64,000 bases of DNA from UBA8752 sp042095055 (GTDB lineage Bacteria; Bacteroidota; Bacteroidia; Flavobacteriales_D; Sanyastnellaceae), in the NCBI GenBank assembly GCA_042095055.1, contig JBELBZ010000001.1, forward strand, positions 1 to 64,000, given 5' to 3'. The notes beneath the pieces are model-generated. The model was not told the origin of the DNA. It was given only the letters and a program-made list of their open reading frames with translations, and searched no databases. This document shows positions 34,448-42,666 of the stretch, in pieces (position 1 is the stretch's first letter; every line of letters begins with the position of its first letter). Made by a program: the position numbers and the translations under genes.

Positions 34448-35131
34448 ATGCGTCTTCTTCGTCACCTGCTACCGATCCTCCTGATCCTCCCTTCATTCTC
34501 GGCATTGTCCCAGAAGTATGCCTATGTGGATACGGAGTACATTTTGTCTCACTTGCCCGAATATGCTGAGGCACAAAAGGAACTCAACAGTCTGGCTTCA
34601 GGGTGGCTCGATGAAATCGAGGAGAAATACAGTGCAGCCAATCAGCTCGAGACGGCGTACCGCGCCGAGCGGGTGCTGCTCACCTCAGAAATGAGGCGGA
34701 AACGCGAGGATGAAATCACCTCAAAACGCTCCGAGGCGACAGACATGCAGAAGGCCAAATTCGGTGTAGAGGGCGAGCTCTTTCAAAAGCGGCAAGAGCT
34801 GATTCAGCCAGTTCAGGAGCAGATTTTTCAGGTGCTAAAAGACCTGTCGAGCTCTCGGGGATACATGGTCATTTTCGACAAGGCCAAGGATTCCAATATG
34901 CTGTACACCAACCCGAAGTATGACGTATCAGACCGCGTCATCAAGGAGCTCGGGTACACCCCGGGAGAGACCATAGGAGGGGGTGAGGAAGAGGAGTCCG
35001 GTGAAAAGGGCAAATCCCTTCAGGACCGCATGAACGACACCCTGGACAAGGGCAAAGACAAAGTCAACGACCGCAAGCAACAGGTCGTGAACCGCATGGG
35101 AGGAGCCACAGGAGGCCGTCCCAAGCAATAA
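34448..35131 (+). CDS. OmpH/Skp-family periplasmic chaperone, long form
   Basis: The predicted 227-aa protein starts at the ATG 34448, which gives a clean signal peptide (MRLLRHLLPILLILPSFSALS); the open frame runs back to 34373 but is not needed. Residues about 25-180 form the Skp fold: short N-terminal strand KYAYVDTEYIL, two long charged coiled-coil helices, and YMVIFDKAKDSNMLY. A Glu/Lys-rich tail of about 45 residues (EEEESGEKGKSLQD and onward) extends beyond the usual fold. Skp proteins carry unfolded outer-membrane proteins to BamA, encoded just upstream. A second, shorter paralog follows. Confidence 0.9.
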   Translation: MRLLRHLLPILLILPSFSALSQKYAYVDTEYILSHLPEYAEAQKELNSLASGWLDEIEEKYSAANQLETAYRAERVLLTSEMRRKREDEITSKRSEATDMQKAKFGVEGELFQKRQELIQPVQEQIFQVLKDLSSSRGYMVIFDKAKDSNMLYTNPKYDVSDRVIKELGYTPGETIGGGEEEESGEKGKSLQDRMNDTLDKGKDKVNDRKQQVVNRMGGATGGRPKQ

Positions 35132-35160
35132 TCCCGTTTTCCATTCGCATTCTCAACATC

Positions 35161-35673
35161 ATGAAATACACTGTATCCTTTGGCCTGATGATGGCCGCCT
35201 TCCTGTTTGCCACACCTGCATTTGCTCAGGTAATGGAAGCCCGTTTCGGCCACATCGACACGCAGTCACTGTTGGAAGCCATGCCCGAGCGCAACTCCAT
35301 TCAAACCGAAATCGAGTCGGCTGCTGGTCAGTTCGAGCAGGAGATTGTGCGCATGCAAGGAGAATTGGAGGCCAAAGTGGCGGAGTACCAGCAAAAGGCC
35401 GAATCATGGCCCGCTGCCATCCGCGCCCAAAAAGAGCAGGAGATCACGGGAGACCAGCAAGGGCTCGAGCAGTTTTATGGCACCGTCCAACAGGAGTTGG
35501 CGTCGATGGAGGCGAGCCTCTTGGAGCCCATGATTGAGCGTGCCCGGGTGGCCATCGAAGCCGTGGGCGCAGAAGAGGGTTTCACTTACATCTTTGATAC
35601 GTCTTCGGGCGCCACCGTCTACAACGGCGGTGAGGATGTGCTTCCCCTCGTCAAGGCCAAGCTTGGCCTCTGA
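35161..35673 (+). CDS. OmpH/Skp-family periplasmic chaperone, short form
   Basis: The predicted 170-aa protein has a signal peptide (FGLMMAAFLFATPAFAQ), then the Skp fold with RFGHIDTQSLLEAMPE, a charged helical tentacle region (QGELEAKVAEYQQKAESW) and the C-terminal FTYIFDTSSGATVYNGG. This is the canonical length for Skp. It sits 29 bp after the longer paralog, and the predicted murI start overlaps its last codons. The tandem pair after bamA is conserved in Bacteroidota; whether the two have different clients is unknown. Confidence 0.92.
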   Translation: MKYTVSFGLMMAAFLFATPAFAQVMEARFGHIDTQSLLEAMPERNSIQTEIESAAGQFEQEIVRMQGELEAKVAEYQQKAESWPAAIRAQKEQEITGDQQGLEQFYGTVQQELASMEASLLEPMIERARVAIEAVGAEEGFTYIFDTSSGATVYNGGEDVLPLVKAKLGL

Positions 35674-36508
35674 CGCTCCCATCGGGATTTTTGACTCCGG
35701 CATAGGCGGTCTGACGGTGGCCCATGCCATCGCGCAGGCCATGCCGGCTGAGCGCATGCTGTATTTCGGAGATACAGCCCACATGCCTTATGGCGACCGC
35801 TCACCAGAATTGGTGCGCACCTACTCTGTGCGCATCGCAGAATTCTTGGCTGCGGAAGGCTGCAAGGCCATCGTGATGGCCTGCAATTCTGCTTCGGCAA
35901 CCGCCAAGGCGGCAGTTCAAGATTGTGTGCCTGCCGATGTGCCCGTCATTGATGTTGTGGCTCCTGTGGTTCAACACCTGAGCCGGGAAGGTGTGAAGCG
36001 CGTCGGTGTAGTGGGGACGAGGGCCACCATTGGCAGTGGCATCTACGGGCGCTCTTTGAAGGAGGCACAGCGTGCTATGGGACTCATGGATGGGCTTGTC
36101 GAGGAGTGGGCCACGCCCTTATTGGCACCGCTGATTGAAGAAGGTTGGCAATCCCATGGGTTGATGTTGCCGGTCATCCAAGGGTATTTGGAAGCCGCCG
36201 GGTGGTGCGCGGGCACCCAGCGCCACATTGAGGCCCTCGTGTTGGGCTGCACCCACTACCCACTGGCGCAGCAGGCTTTTAGTCAGGTATTGGGACCTGA
36301 AGTTCACCTCATTGATGGCCCCTCAATTGTGGCAAGCGCTGTTGCGGACGCCTTACATGCACGTGGAATGCTGGCTCCAGTGGATGGGGGTGTAGCTCAG
36401 CACCAGTTCATGGTGAGCGACCTCACCGAAAATTTTGTTCGGTCTGCCCAGCGGTTCTTTGGCAAGGAGGTCCACTTGGTCCCAGGAGGACCTTGGTTCC
36501 AGCACTGA
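35663..36508 (+). CDS. murI: Glutamate racemase
   Basis: MurI makes D-glutamate for peptidoglycan. From the TTG at 35663 the protein is 281 aa with IGIFDSGIGGLTVAHAI (Asp11, Ser12), the first catalytic Cys74 in MACNSASATA, and the second in LGCTHYPLAQQAF. The frame is open to 35534, but the family begins a few residues before IGIFDSG, so the TTG, overlapping the skp stop by 11 bp, is favoured. An ATG at 35636 is the main alternative. It ends the envelope operon and converges on the carbonic anhydrase-like gene with 9 bp between the stops. Confidence 0.94.
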   Translation: MASDAPIGIFDSGIGGLTVAHAIAQAMPAERMLYFGDTAHMPYGDRSPELVRTYSVRIAEFLAAEGCKAIVMACNSASATAKAAVQDCVPADVPVIDVVAPVVQHLSREGVKRVGVVGTRATIGSGIYGRSLKEAQRAMGLMDGLVEEWATPLLAPLIEEGWQSHGLMLPVIQGYLEAAGWCAGTQRHIEALVLGCTHYPLAQQAFSQVLGPEVHLIDGPSIVASAVADALHARGMLAPVDGGVAQHQFMVSDLTENFVRSAQRFFGKEVHLVPGGPWFQH

Positions 36509-36517
36509 CCTGAGGGC

Positions 36518-37066
36518 CTACGGTGTGGGCTGCGCGAACCACGCGGCGTACTCCTTGTATCGCGTGGCCGTTGCGGCAAGGTGAACGGCGAGCCCGTCGC
36601 CCACAGCCTTGACTTTTTTTGCAGGGACTCCCGCCCACAGCTCACCGGGTCCAATGAGGGTCCCTTCCAGAACCACCGCCCCCGCGGCCACCACTGCTCC
36701 AGCTCCGACCACAGCCCGGTCCATGACCACAGCGCCCATCCCGATGAGCGCGCCTTCGCAGACCGTGCAGCCGTGGACAACGGCATTGTGTCCTATGCTT
36801 GCCCGGTCGCCAATCTCAAGGCTGGTTTTTTCGAACGTTCCATGCAGCACGGCGCCATCCTGAACATTGACGGTGTGGCCCAGGCGAATGGCACAAACAT
36901 CGCCACGTACTACCGCTCCAAACCAGATGCTACAGTCTGGACCCGTGGTCACGTCGCCGACAACGGTGCAATTTGGAGCCAGCCAAGTCCCAGCCCCCAG
37001 TTGGGGTGCTTTGCCGTTGACGGGCAAGATCACAGCGCGTTGCGTTCCGGGGTTGTTGTCGCTCAT
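36518..37066 (-). CDS. Gamma-carbonic anhydrase-like acyltransferase fold protein
   Basis: The predicted 182-aa protein is a left-handed beta-helix with repeated hexapeptides (GPDCSIWFGAVVRGD, IGHNAVVHGCTV, GAVVMDRAVVGAGAVVAAGA). The histidines in AVLHG, SIGHN and VVHG are the expected metal ligands of the YrdA/PaaY type of gamma-carbonic anhydrase. Members may hydrate CO2, act on CoA thioesters or have no activity; sequence does not decide. It is transcribed toward murI and lies 23 bp downstream of yifB. An own promoter octamer is plausible. Confidence 0.93.
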   Translation of the reverse strand: MSDNNPGTQRAVILPVNGKAPQLGAGTWLAPNCTVVGDVTTGPDCSIWFGAVVRGDVCAIRLGHTVNVQDGAVLHGTFEKTSLEIGDRASIGHNAVVHGCTVCEGALIGMGAVVMDRAVVGAGAVVAAGAVVLEGTLIGPGELWAGVPAKKVKAVGDGLAVHLAATATRYKEYAAWFAQPTP

Positions 37067-37070
37067 GAGG

Positions 37071-37078
37071 GAAAATTA
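37071..37078 (-). promoter_or_regulatory. Candidate -7 element TAATTTTC before the gamma-carbonic anhydrase
   Basis: TAATTTTC on the minus strand matches TAnnTTTG at seven of eight positions and ends 4 bases before the ATG at 37066, in the 23-bp gap to yifB. If active, the mRNA would begin at the start codon. Confidence 0.35.
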
Positions 37079-37089
37079 CACCATGCTTG

Positions 37090-38703
37090 TCACGGGTTGA
37101 AGAGGCTCGGCACGGGAGTTGTGCCCTGCCCCTCCAACCACACTTCGGTGTCGGCGCCGGCGCGCCGAAAGGCAATGGCTTGGGCCACATCGACTGAGGT
37201 CACCTGACCGCGGCCCTCGAGGTCTGCCAGCGTCCGGGACATGCGCAACAAACGGGTGTAGGCGCGCGCGCTGAATCCAAAATGGTCCATGCACCGACGC
37301 AGGAGCCGAGACCCCTCGCGGTCAAGTGGAGCGAGCTCGTGCAGGACTTCTCCGTCTAAAGTGTGGTTGGTCTTGCCACTGGGGTTGCGGCTCCGCTGAA
37401 TGTCCCGTGCAGCGCGCACGCGCTGTTGCCATTCCAAGGCCTGATGCAGCCGCTGGCGCCGCCGTTCCCTGCCAAGGGCGCCAGGCTCTGGCATCAGGGT
37501 AGAAGCAGGGACTGCGTCTACCTGCAAATGGATGTCTATCCTGTCCATCAAAGGGCCGCTCACCTTGCGGATGTATTGCTGCCTGGCGTGCCGGCTGCAA
37601 CTGCATTGTTTTCTGAGCTTGGGGTCGTTGGAGTACATGCCGCAGGGGCAGGGGTTCATGGCGGCGACCAGTTGAAAGGCAGCAGGAAAAACCACGGTGC
37701 ATCGCGCTCGGCTGATGGTCATCTCTGACGTTTCCATGGGTTGTCGCAGGACCTCGAGGACATGGCGGGGCATCTCCGGGAGTTCATCGAGGAAGAGCAC
37801 TCCGGCATGGGCCAGGCTGATTTCCCCGGGCCTCGGATCAGAGCCGCCGCCGACCAAAGCAACATCAGATATGGTGTGGTGAGGACTTCTAAATGGGCGC
37901 TGGAGTACCACCTCAGAAGTGCGGCCAGCACGCGCTGATACCGAGTGAATGCGGTTGACTTCAATGGCCTCCTCTGCAGTGAGTGGGGGAAGCAGCCCGA
38001 CCATGGCCCGCGCCAGCAGGGACTTCCCAGAACCAGGGGGCCCCACCATGCAAACATTGTGGCCCCCTGCAGCGGCAAGTGCCATGGCGGCAATGCCCCT
38101 GTGCTGTCCCTTGATGTCCGCCAAAGGTTCCAAGGGTCGTGAGGCCTGCTGCGCCAGCATGCTGGGAAGCGCACACGAGGTCGGCTCCAGCGCTCGGATG
38201 CCCGACAGGTGGTCCAAGACGTCGCGGAGGTGCGCAGCACCCAGGGTGGTGGCACCGGGGAGCAAGGCCGCTTCTGCAGCCGATGAAGGCGGTAAAATCA
38301 AACTGTGGATCTCCGGAACCATGGCGGCATGGGCCAAAGCCAGTCCCCCGCGGATGTGCCGGAGCGATCCATCCAGGGCCAGCTCGCCCATCATCAAAGT
38401 TTGCCCAAAGCCTTCTGCTTCAATCTGTCCTGAGGCGGCGAGGATTCCCAGAGCGAGGGGCAGGTCATAGGCGGCTCCTTCTTTGCGCAGTCCTGCCGGT
38501 GCGAGGTTGATGGTGATGCCTTTTCCTGGCCACCGGTAGCCGAGGTGTTCAATGGCGCTTTTGATGCGCTGTTGGCTCTCTCGAACGGCGCTGTCGGGCA
38601 ATCCAACCATCAAGAAGTGAATGCCCTTGTCTACGCGGACTTCTACCGTCACGGGCACAGCGTCGACCCCGCGCAGGGCGGCCGCATGCAAACGAACCAA
38701 CAT
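37090..38703 (-). CDS. yifB: YifB/ComM family Mg-chelatase-like ATPase
   Basis: The predicted 537-aa protein has an N-terminal Lon-protease-like domain (about 1-170, VEVRVDKGIHFLMVGLPDSA), an AAA+ domain with Walker A GPPGSGKS at 221-228 and Walker B GVLFLDELPE, and the C-terminal Mg-chelatase-type helical domain (YTRLLRMSRTLADLEG). A Cys cluster (NPCPCGMYSNDPKLRKQCSC) lies in the AAA+ module, as in the family. In naturally competent bacteria the ComM homolog is a hexameric helicase that promotes branch migration of imported DNA; in others its role is unclear. It is 15 bp downstream of gmhA on the same strand. Confidence 0.94.
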   Translation of the reverse strand: MLVRLHAAALRGVDAVPVTVEVRVDKGIHFLMVGLPDSAVRESQQRIKSAIEHLGYRWPGKGITINLAPAGLRKEGAAYDLPLALGILAASGQIEAEGFGQTLMMGELALDGSLRHIRGGLALAHAAMVPEIHSLILPPSSAAEAALLPGATTLGAAHLRDVLDHLSGIRALEPTSCALPSMLAQQASRPLEPLADIKGQHRGIAAMALAAAGGHNVCMVGPPGSGKSLLARAMVGLLPPLTAEEAIEVNRIHSVSARAGRTSEVVLQRPFRSPHHTISDVALVGGGSDPRPGEISLAHAGVLFLDELPEMPRHVLEVLRQPMETSEMTISRARCTVVFPAAFQLVAAMNPCPCGMYSNDPKLRKQCSCSRHARQQYIRKVSGPLMDRIDIHLQVDAVPASTLMPEPGALGRERRRQRLHQALEWQQRVRAARDIQRSRNPSGKTNHTLDGEVLHELAPLDREGSRLLRRCMDHFGFSARAYTRLLRMSRTLADLEGRGQVTSVDVAQAIAFRRAGADTEVWLEGQGTTPVPSLFNP

Positions 38704-38718
38704 AAAGGAAGGGAGGGT

Positions 38719-39297
38719 TCAGGCGCAGTGCGCCTCAATGTGGTCAATCAAGGCATGGATGCACTTGATGTGAACTTCTTGGATGCGGTCAGCATGGCCA
38801 TTCCACGGCACCCTGATTTCGGCATGGCACAACCCTGCGAGTGCCCCTCCGTTTTTCCCGGTCAACCCCACGACGGAAAGCCCCTGTTCTCTCGCCGCCT
38901 CTGCAGCTTTGATCACATTGGGAGAGTTCCCCGAAGTGGAAATGGCCAGCAGCACATCGCCGCTTTGACCCATGGCCTGGACATAACGCGCAAAGACAGC
39001 ATCGAAACCATAGTCATTGCCCACGCAAGTCAGGTGGGAAGGGTCCGAAATGGAAACGGCCGGAAGCGCGCGCCGGTCGTCCCTGTAGCGGCCTGTAAGT
39101 TCTTCTGCGAAGTGCATGGCATCACACATCGAGCCACCGTTGCCACAAGAGATGATTTTACCGCCCCCCTTGATGGCCTGTGCCATGAGGATTCCAGCGC
39201 GCTCCAAAGCGTCCAATTGAGCATCCTGCGCCAAAAAGTCGCGAAGGACTTGCTGGGCGTCTTCGAAGTGCTGCCGAATGTGCTGGGCTCTTTCCAT
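38719..39297 (-). CDS. gmhA: Phosphoheptose isomerase
   Basis: GmhA converts sedoheptulose 7-phosphate to D-glycero-D-manno-heptose 7-phosphate, the first step to ADP- or GDP-heptose. The predicted 192-aa SIS-domain protein shows SCGNGGSMCDAMHFAEELTG, CVGNDYGFDAVFARY, AISTSGNSPNVIKAAEAA and ADRIQEVHIKCIHALI, in clear alignment with E. coli GmhA including the conserved C-terminal His in VHIK. It implies that this organism makes heptose for its LPS core or S-layer, consistent with the GT9 heptosyltransferase-like domain at 12183-13973. Other heptose genes are not in the window. Confidence 0.96.
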   Translation of the reverse strand: MERAQHIRQHFEDAQQVLRDFLAQDAQLDALERAGILMAQAIKGGGKIISCGNGGSMCDAMHFAEELTGRYRDDRRALPAVSISDPSHLTCVGNDYGFDAVFARYVQAMGQSGDVLLAISTSGNSPNVIKAAEAAREQGLSVVGLTGKNGGALAGLCHAEIRVPWNGHADRIQEVHIKCIHALIDHIEAHCA

Positions 39298-39381
39298 GGG
39301 GGCAAGTTGCGGGAGGCAAGTGAACCAGCGACGGGCGTTATGTAGCCGCAGCCGTTGGTTTTGCTGCCGTCCTTTAGCGGT

Positions 39382-41823
39382 TTATCGACCGGCTTTGAAG
39401 CGGGCCATATTGTCCTTCAGAAAGGCGATGAATTTATCGGGGTCAGGGTCATATCCCACGCCCTGCCCCAAGGCTTCCCCGTCGTGGTCAATCATGACGT
39501 AGAAAGGCTGTGCATTGGTCCCAAAACGAGAGGCCTGCAGATAGGTCCACTTGTTGCCGACTGTGCGGACCCGGAAGTCCTTGCCTCCAAACTGTTCGAC
39601 GCGCTGCTCCGCCTCTGGCAGCGCCTTGCGTTCGTCGACGTAGAGCGACACGAGAACCGCCTCCTCGGTGAGGTATTTCACCACCTCAGGGTGAGGCCAC
39701 ACTTGTTCCTCCATCTTCCGGCAGTTCACGCAAGCCCAGCCCGTGAAGTCGAGGATCATGGGCTTGCCTTCGGCCTTGGCGGCAGCCAAGCCTTCCTCGT
39801 AGTCGCGAAAGCGGGCCTCCACGTGGCCGGAGGCTGCTTGGCCAGCGCCATGTCCTCCTGCACCCACGCTCCCCGAGCTCTCGGCATAGAACATGGGAGG
39901 GGGGAAGCCAGAGATGAGGTTGAGGGGCGCACCCCACATGCCGGGCATCATGTAGATGGCCAACACCAAAAAGACCGTACCCAAGCTCCAACGCCCCACG
40001 CTCATCCGCTCCAGTTTGCTGTCATGGGGGAAACGCAAGCCGCCATAGAGGTAGACGGCAATGCAAAGTGCCACGGCAATCCAAATCGCGATGAACAGCT
40101 CCCGCTTCAGCAATCCGAGTTGCAAGACGAGGTCTGCATTGGAAAGAAACTTGAAGGCAAAACCAATCTCCAGCAAGCCCAGGACCACCTTCACGCTGGT
40201 CAGCCAGCCCCCGCTTTGAGGCAGGGAATTCAGCCACCCTGGGAAAGCGCTAAAGAGCGTAAAGGGAATGGCCAGGGCCAATGAAAAGCCAAACATGACG
40301 GCTACGGGGCCACCAAAATCTCCAGTTGCAGCACCGGCGAGCGCACTGCCCACCAACGGACCCGTGCAGCTAAAGCTCACGATGGCCAATGTGGCGGCCA
40401 TGAAGAAAATGCCAATCAGACCACCCCGGTCGGCTTGGGCATCGACTTTATTGGCCCAACTGGAGGGAAGCTGGATCTCGAAAGCCCCGAGGAAGCTGAC
40501 GCCAAACACAACGAGCAGCACAAACAAGCCGATGTTGAAGTAGGGGTCGGTTGAAATCAGGTTGAGCACATCGACGCCAAACACAGCGGTGAGCAGCAGG
40601 CCCAGTCCCGTGTAAATGAAGATGATGCTGGCACCGTAAATGAGGGCGTTGCGTATGCCTTCGGCCCGGGTCTTCGATTGCTTCGTGAAGAAGCTCACCG
40701 TCATCGGAATGAGGGGGAACACACAAGGGGTAAAGAGCGCTGCAAAACCAAGGCCCATGCCCAACAAAAACAGGACCAAAAGCCCGTCGTCAGTGGCCTC
40801 CTCACCGCCAGCGTCAGCAGCTGCTCCTTCTGGGCACAGCTCCGGCAGCGGGCCTTGCTGTGCTTGGGAAGTGCTCAGTTGAAATTCGACGTCGGGAGGA
40901 AAAATGCACTTCGAGTCGTCGCAGGCCATGTAGGTGAGCAGACCTTCGATTTGGTCGGGGGCTTCCCCTTGCCAACGGACTTCAAGTGCCCAGCTGACGG
41001 TGCCTTCAAAAGACTTGACCTCCATGTCGAAGTTGGGGTCATAAAGGACTTCGGGCGTGCATTCTTGCAATGCTCCCGCTTCGACGCTTTCTGTGGACAG
41101 GGCAAACGAAGTGGGGATGGGGCCATCCAGTGGGTTGTTGTCGTTGCTGTAGACGTGCCATCCGGGCTCTACCTCAGCGGTGGCCACGATGGTCGCCTTT
41201 TGATCGCCTGTGGAGTAGAGGGCCAATTCCCATTGAACCGGGTCATAAATGCCCATCGGGGCCCCATCAGAAGCACCGTCATCGAAGGCCCCTCCCTGGG
41301 GCTCAGCAGCGCAATAGTTTGGCTTGGAAGTCTCAGGCTTGAGGTCCGCCAAGGCAAATGCAAAGTCGACGTCCTCAGGCGGCAAACACTTGCTTTCGTC
41401 GCACACCATAAAGGTCAAATACCCCTTGATGGTATCTGGAATGGCCCCTGGAAAAGACGCGGTATGGACCCAATGGGTTTGCTCCTCAAAAAAGAGCAAG
41501 TCCATCATGAAGTTGGGGTCGTACTCCAGGTGCGGTTCACATTCTGCAGCCGCAGTATCTGCAGTTTGAACCCCTTCTGTCTCCAGGGTAAATGACGTGG
41601 GAATGGGGCCGTCGAAGGGGTTGAGAAACTGGCTGTAGACGTGCCATCCGGCTTCGATTTCAGCGTGGAAATCGAGGTCTATGGTGCCATCACCATTGTC
41701 ATAGGCGGCGAAGTCCCACTCCACCGGGTCGTGGATCTGGGCATCGACATGTTGGCTGCCCAGAGCCACAGAAAGGGCGAGGACGAACCAGGGGAGAAGG
41801 AGCTTGATGGGCTTCACGGACAC
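39382..41823 (-). CDS. dsbD: DsbD-type thiol:disulfide transporter with duplicated N-terminal domain
   Basis: This protein carries electrons from cytoplasmic thioredoxin to periplasmic proteins. The predicted 813-aa protein has a signal peptide, two tandem DsbD-alpha-like domains (about 31-158 and 192-318), an eight-helix membrane domain (about 348-640, with Cys367 in TPCVFP and Cys486 in FSCTGP), and a C-terminal thioredoxin-fold domain with CVNC at 698-701. The two N-terminal copies share AGWHVYS/PGWHVYS, DGPIPTSF, YDPNF and CDESKC/CDDSKC at an offset of about 160 residues. The start is GTG at 41823 (GTG 41817 possible). It lies 84 bp upstream of gmhA with no overlap. Confidence 0.93.
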   Translation of the reverse strand: MSVKPIKLLLPWFVLALSVALGSQHVDAQIHDPVEWDFAAYDNGDGTIDLDFHAEIEAGWHVYSQFLNPFDGPIPTSFTLETEGVQTADTAAAECEPHLEYDPNFMMDLLFFEEQTHWVHTASFPGAIPDTIKGYLTFMVCDESKCLPPEDVDFAFALADLKPETSKPNYCAAEPQGGAFDDGASDGAPMGIYDPVQWELALYSTGDQKATIVATAEVEPGWHVYSNDNNPLDGPIPTSFALSTESVEAGALQECTPEVLYDPNFDMEVKSFEGTVSWALEVRWQGEAPDQIEGLLTYMACDDSKCIFPPDVEFQLSTSQAQQGPLPELCPEGAAADAGGEEATDDGLLVLFLLGMGLGFAALFTPCVFPLIPMTVSFFTKQSKTRAEGIRNALIYGASIIFIYTGLGLLLTAVFGVDVLNLISTDPYFNIGLFVLLVVFGVSFLGAFEIQLPSSWANKVDAQADRGGLIGIFFMAATLAIVSFSCTGPLVGSALAGAATGDFGGPVAVMFGFSLALAIPFTLFSAFPGWLNSLPQSGGWLTSVKVVLGLLEIGFAFKFLSNADLVLQLGLLKRELFIAIWIAVALCIAVYLYGGLRFPHDSKLERMSVGRWSLGTVFLVLAIYMMPGMWGAPLNLISGFPPPMFYAESSGSVGAGGHGAGQAASGHVEARFRDYEEGLAAAKAEGKPMILDFTGWACVNCRKMEEQVWPHPEVVKYLTEEAVLVSLYVDERKALPEAEQRVEQFGGKDFRVRTVGNKWTYLQASRFGTNAQPFYVMIDHDGEALGQGVGYDPDPDKFIAFLKDNMARFKAGR

Positions 41824-41839
41824 GTTGCTTTGCGGGCGC

Positions 41840-41847
41840 GAAAGATA
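41840..41847 (-). promoter_or_regulatory. Candidate -7 element TATCTTTC for dsbD
   Basis: TATCTTTC on the minus strand matches seven of eight positions of TAnnTTTG and lies 16 bases before the GTG at 41823. Confidence 0.33.
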
Positions 41848-41916
41848 ATGCCGGCATGCCCTGTAGCGCCAATGCGCGGGGCCAATGGTTGCGAAACCGC
41901 CCTTTTTGCCATTTCT

Positions 41917-42639
41917 CTACAATGCAATTTCCTGACCAGGAGCCAATCCGAAGCGCCTGCGAATCAAGGCTGTGACAGCGTATACAACCGGCGTATCAAG
42001 CGCAGCCACCAACACTTTGAAGCCAAATCCATTGACCAACAATGCCCAGAAAAGGCCCCACTCGATTTCGCCCACCAAGCACAGCAAAACGAGCACCACA
42101 ATGGTGTCCGCAAATTGAGAGGGGATGGTCGAAAAGTTGTTGCGCAGCCACAGCATGCGCCCCCCCGTGCGGTGTTTCCAAAAGTGGAAAATGCGCACAT
42201 CCAAGAATTGAGCGATGAGGTAGGCTGCCATGGAAGCCCCAACAGCGAGCACGGTCTGACCAAAGACATGGTCGAACTCACCATTGTTGACGGGGGACCA
42301 CTCGGTAGCGGGGGCATAGCCGGCCATGGTGATGATGACCAGTGTAAATACGGACGCGAAGAGCCCTCCTTTGACCACATCGTCGGCCCGCTTTTTCCCG
42401 AAGATTTCCGAGATGAGGTCCGTGACGAGAAAGGTCAATGGATAGGGCAGCAGGCCTACACTCGCCTCAAAGGTGTACCCCATACCGGGCATGGTCCAGA
42501 AGAAGAACTTGCGGAAAATGAGGTTACAGGTTACCAGGCTGGCAACAAACAAGGCAGCCAACACGAGGTAGAGGCCCAAAGCCCACTCGCGGTCCTTTTC
42601 GGAAGCCGGTTTCAACGGAGGTGCAAGTTCTGGAGTCAT
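41917..42639 (-). CDS. yhhQ: Queuosine precursor transporter (YhhQ/VUT family)
   Basis: YhhQ family proteins import queuosine precursors (preQ0 or preQ1) across the inner membrane. The predicted 240-aa protein has about six membrane segments and the family signature LLPYPLTFLVTDLISEIFGKKRADDVV, plus IAQFLDVRIFHFWKHRTGG and LWLRNNFSTIPSQFADTIV. Length is typical. It starts 25 bp after the tilS stop and has a perfect TAnnTTTG octamer overlapping that stop, so it may have its own promoter. This suggests that the cell salvages precursors for tRNA queuosine; no synthesis genes are visible here. Confidence 0.94.
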   Translation of the reverse strand: MTPELAPPLKPASEKDREWALGLYLVLAALFVASLVTCNLIFRKFFFWTMPGMGYTFEASVGLLPYPLTFLVTDLISEIFGKKRADDVVKGGLFASVFTLVIITMAGYAPATEWSPVNNGEFDHVFGQTVLAVGASMAAYLIAQFLDVRIFHFWKHRTGGRMLWLRNNFSTIPSQFADTIVVLVLLCLVGEIEWGLFWALLVNGFGFKVLVAALDTPVVYAVTALIRRRFGLAPGQEIAL

Positions 42640-42658
42640 GTGGGTCTAATGCGCTTCA

Positions 42659-42666
42659 CAAATCTA
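42659..42666 (-). promoter_or_regulatory. Candidate -7 element TAGATTTG for yhhQ
   Basis: TAGATTTG on the minus strand is a perfect TAnnTTTG match, 19 bases before the ATG at 42639. Its TAG is also the tilS stop codon. Confidence 0.45.
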
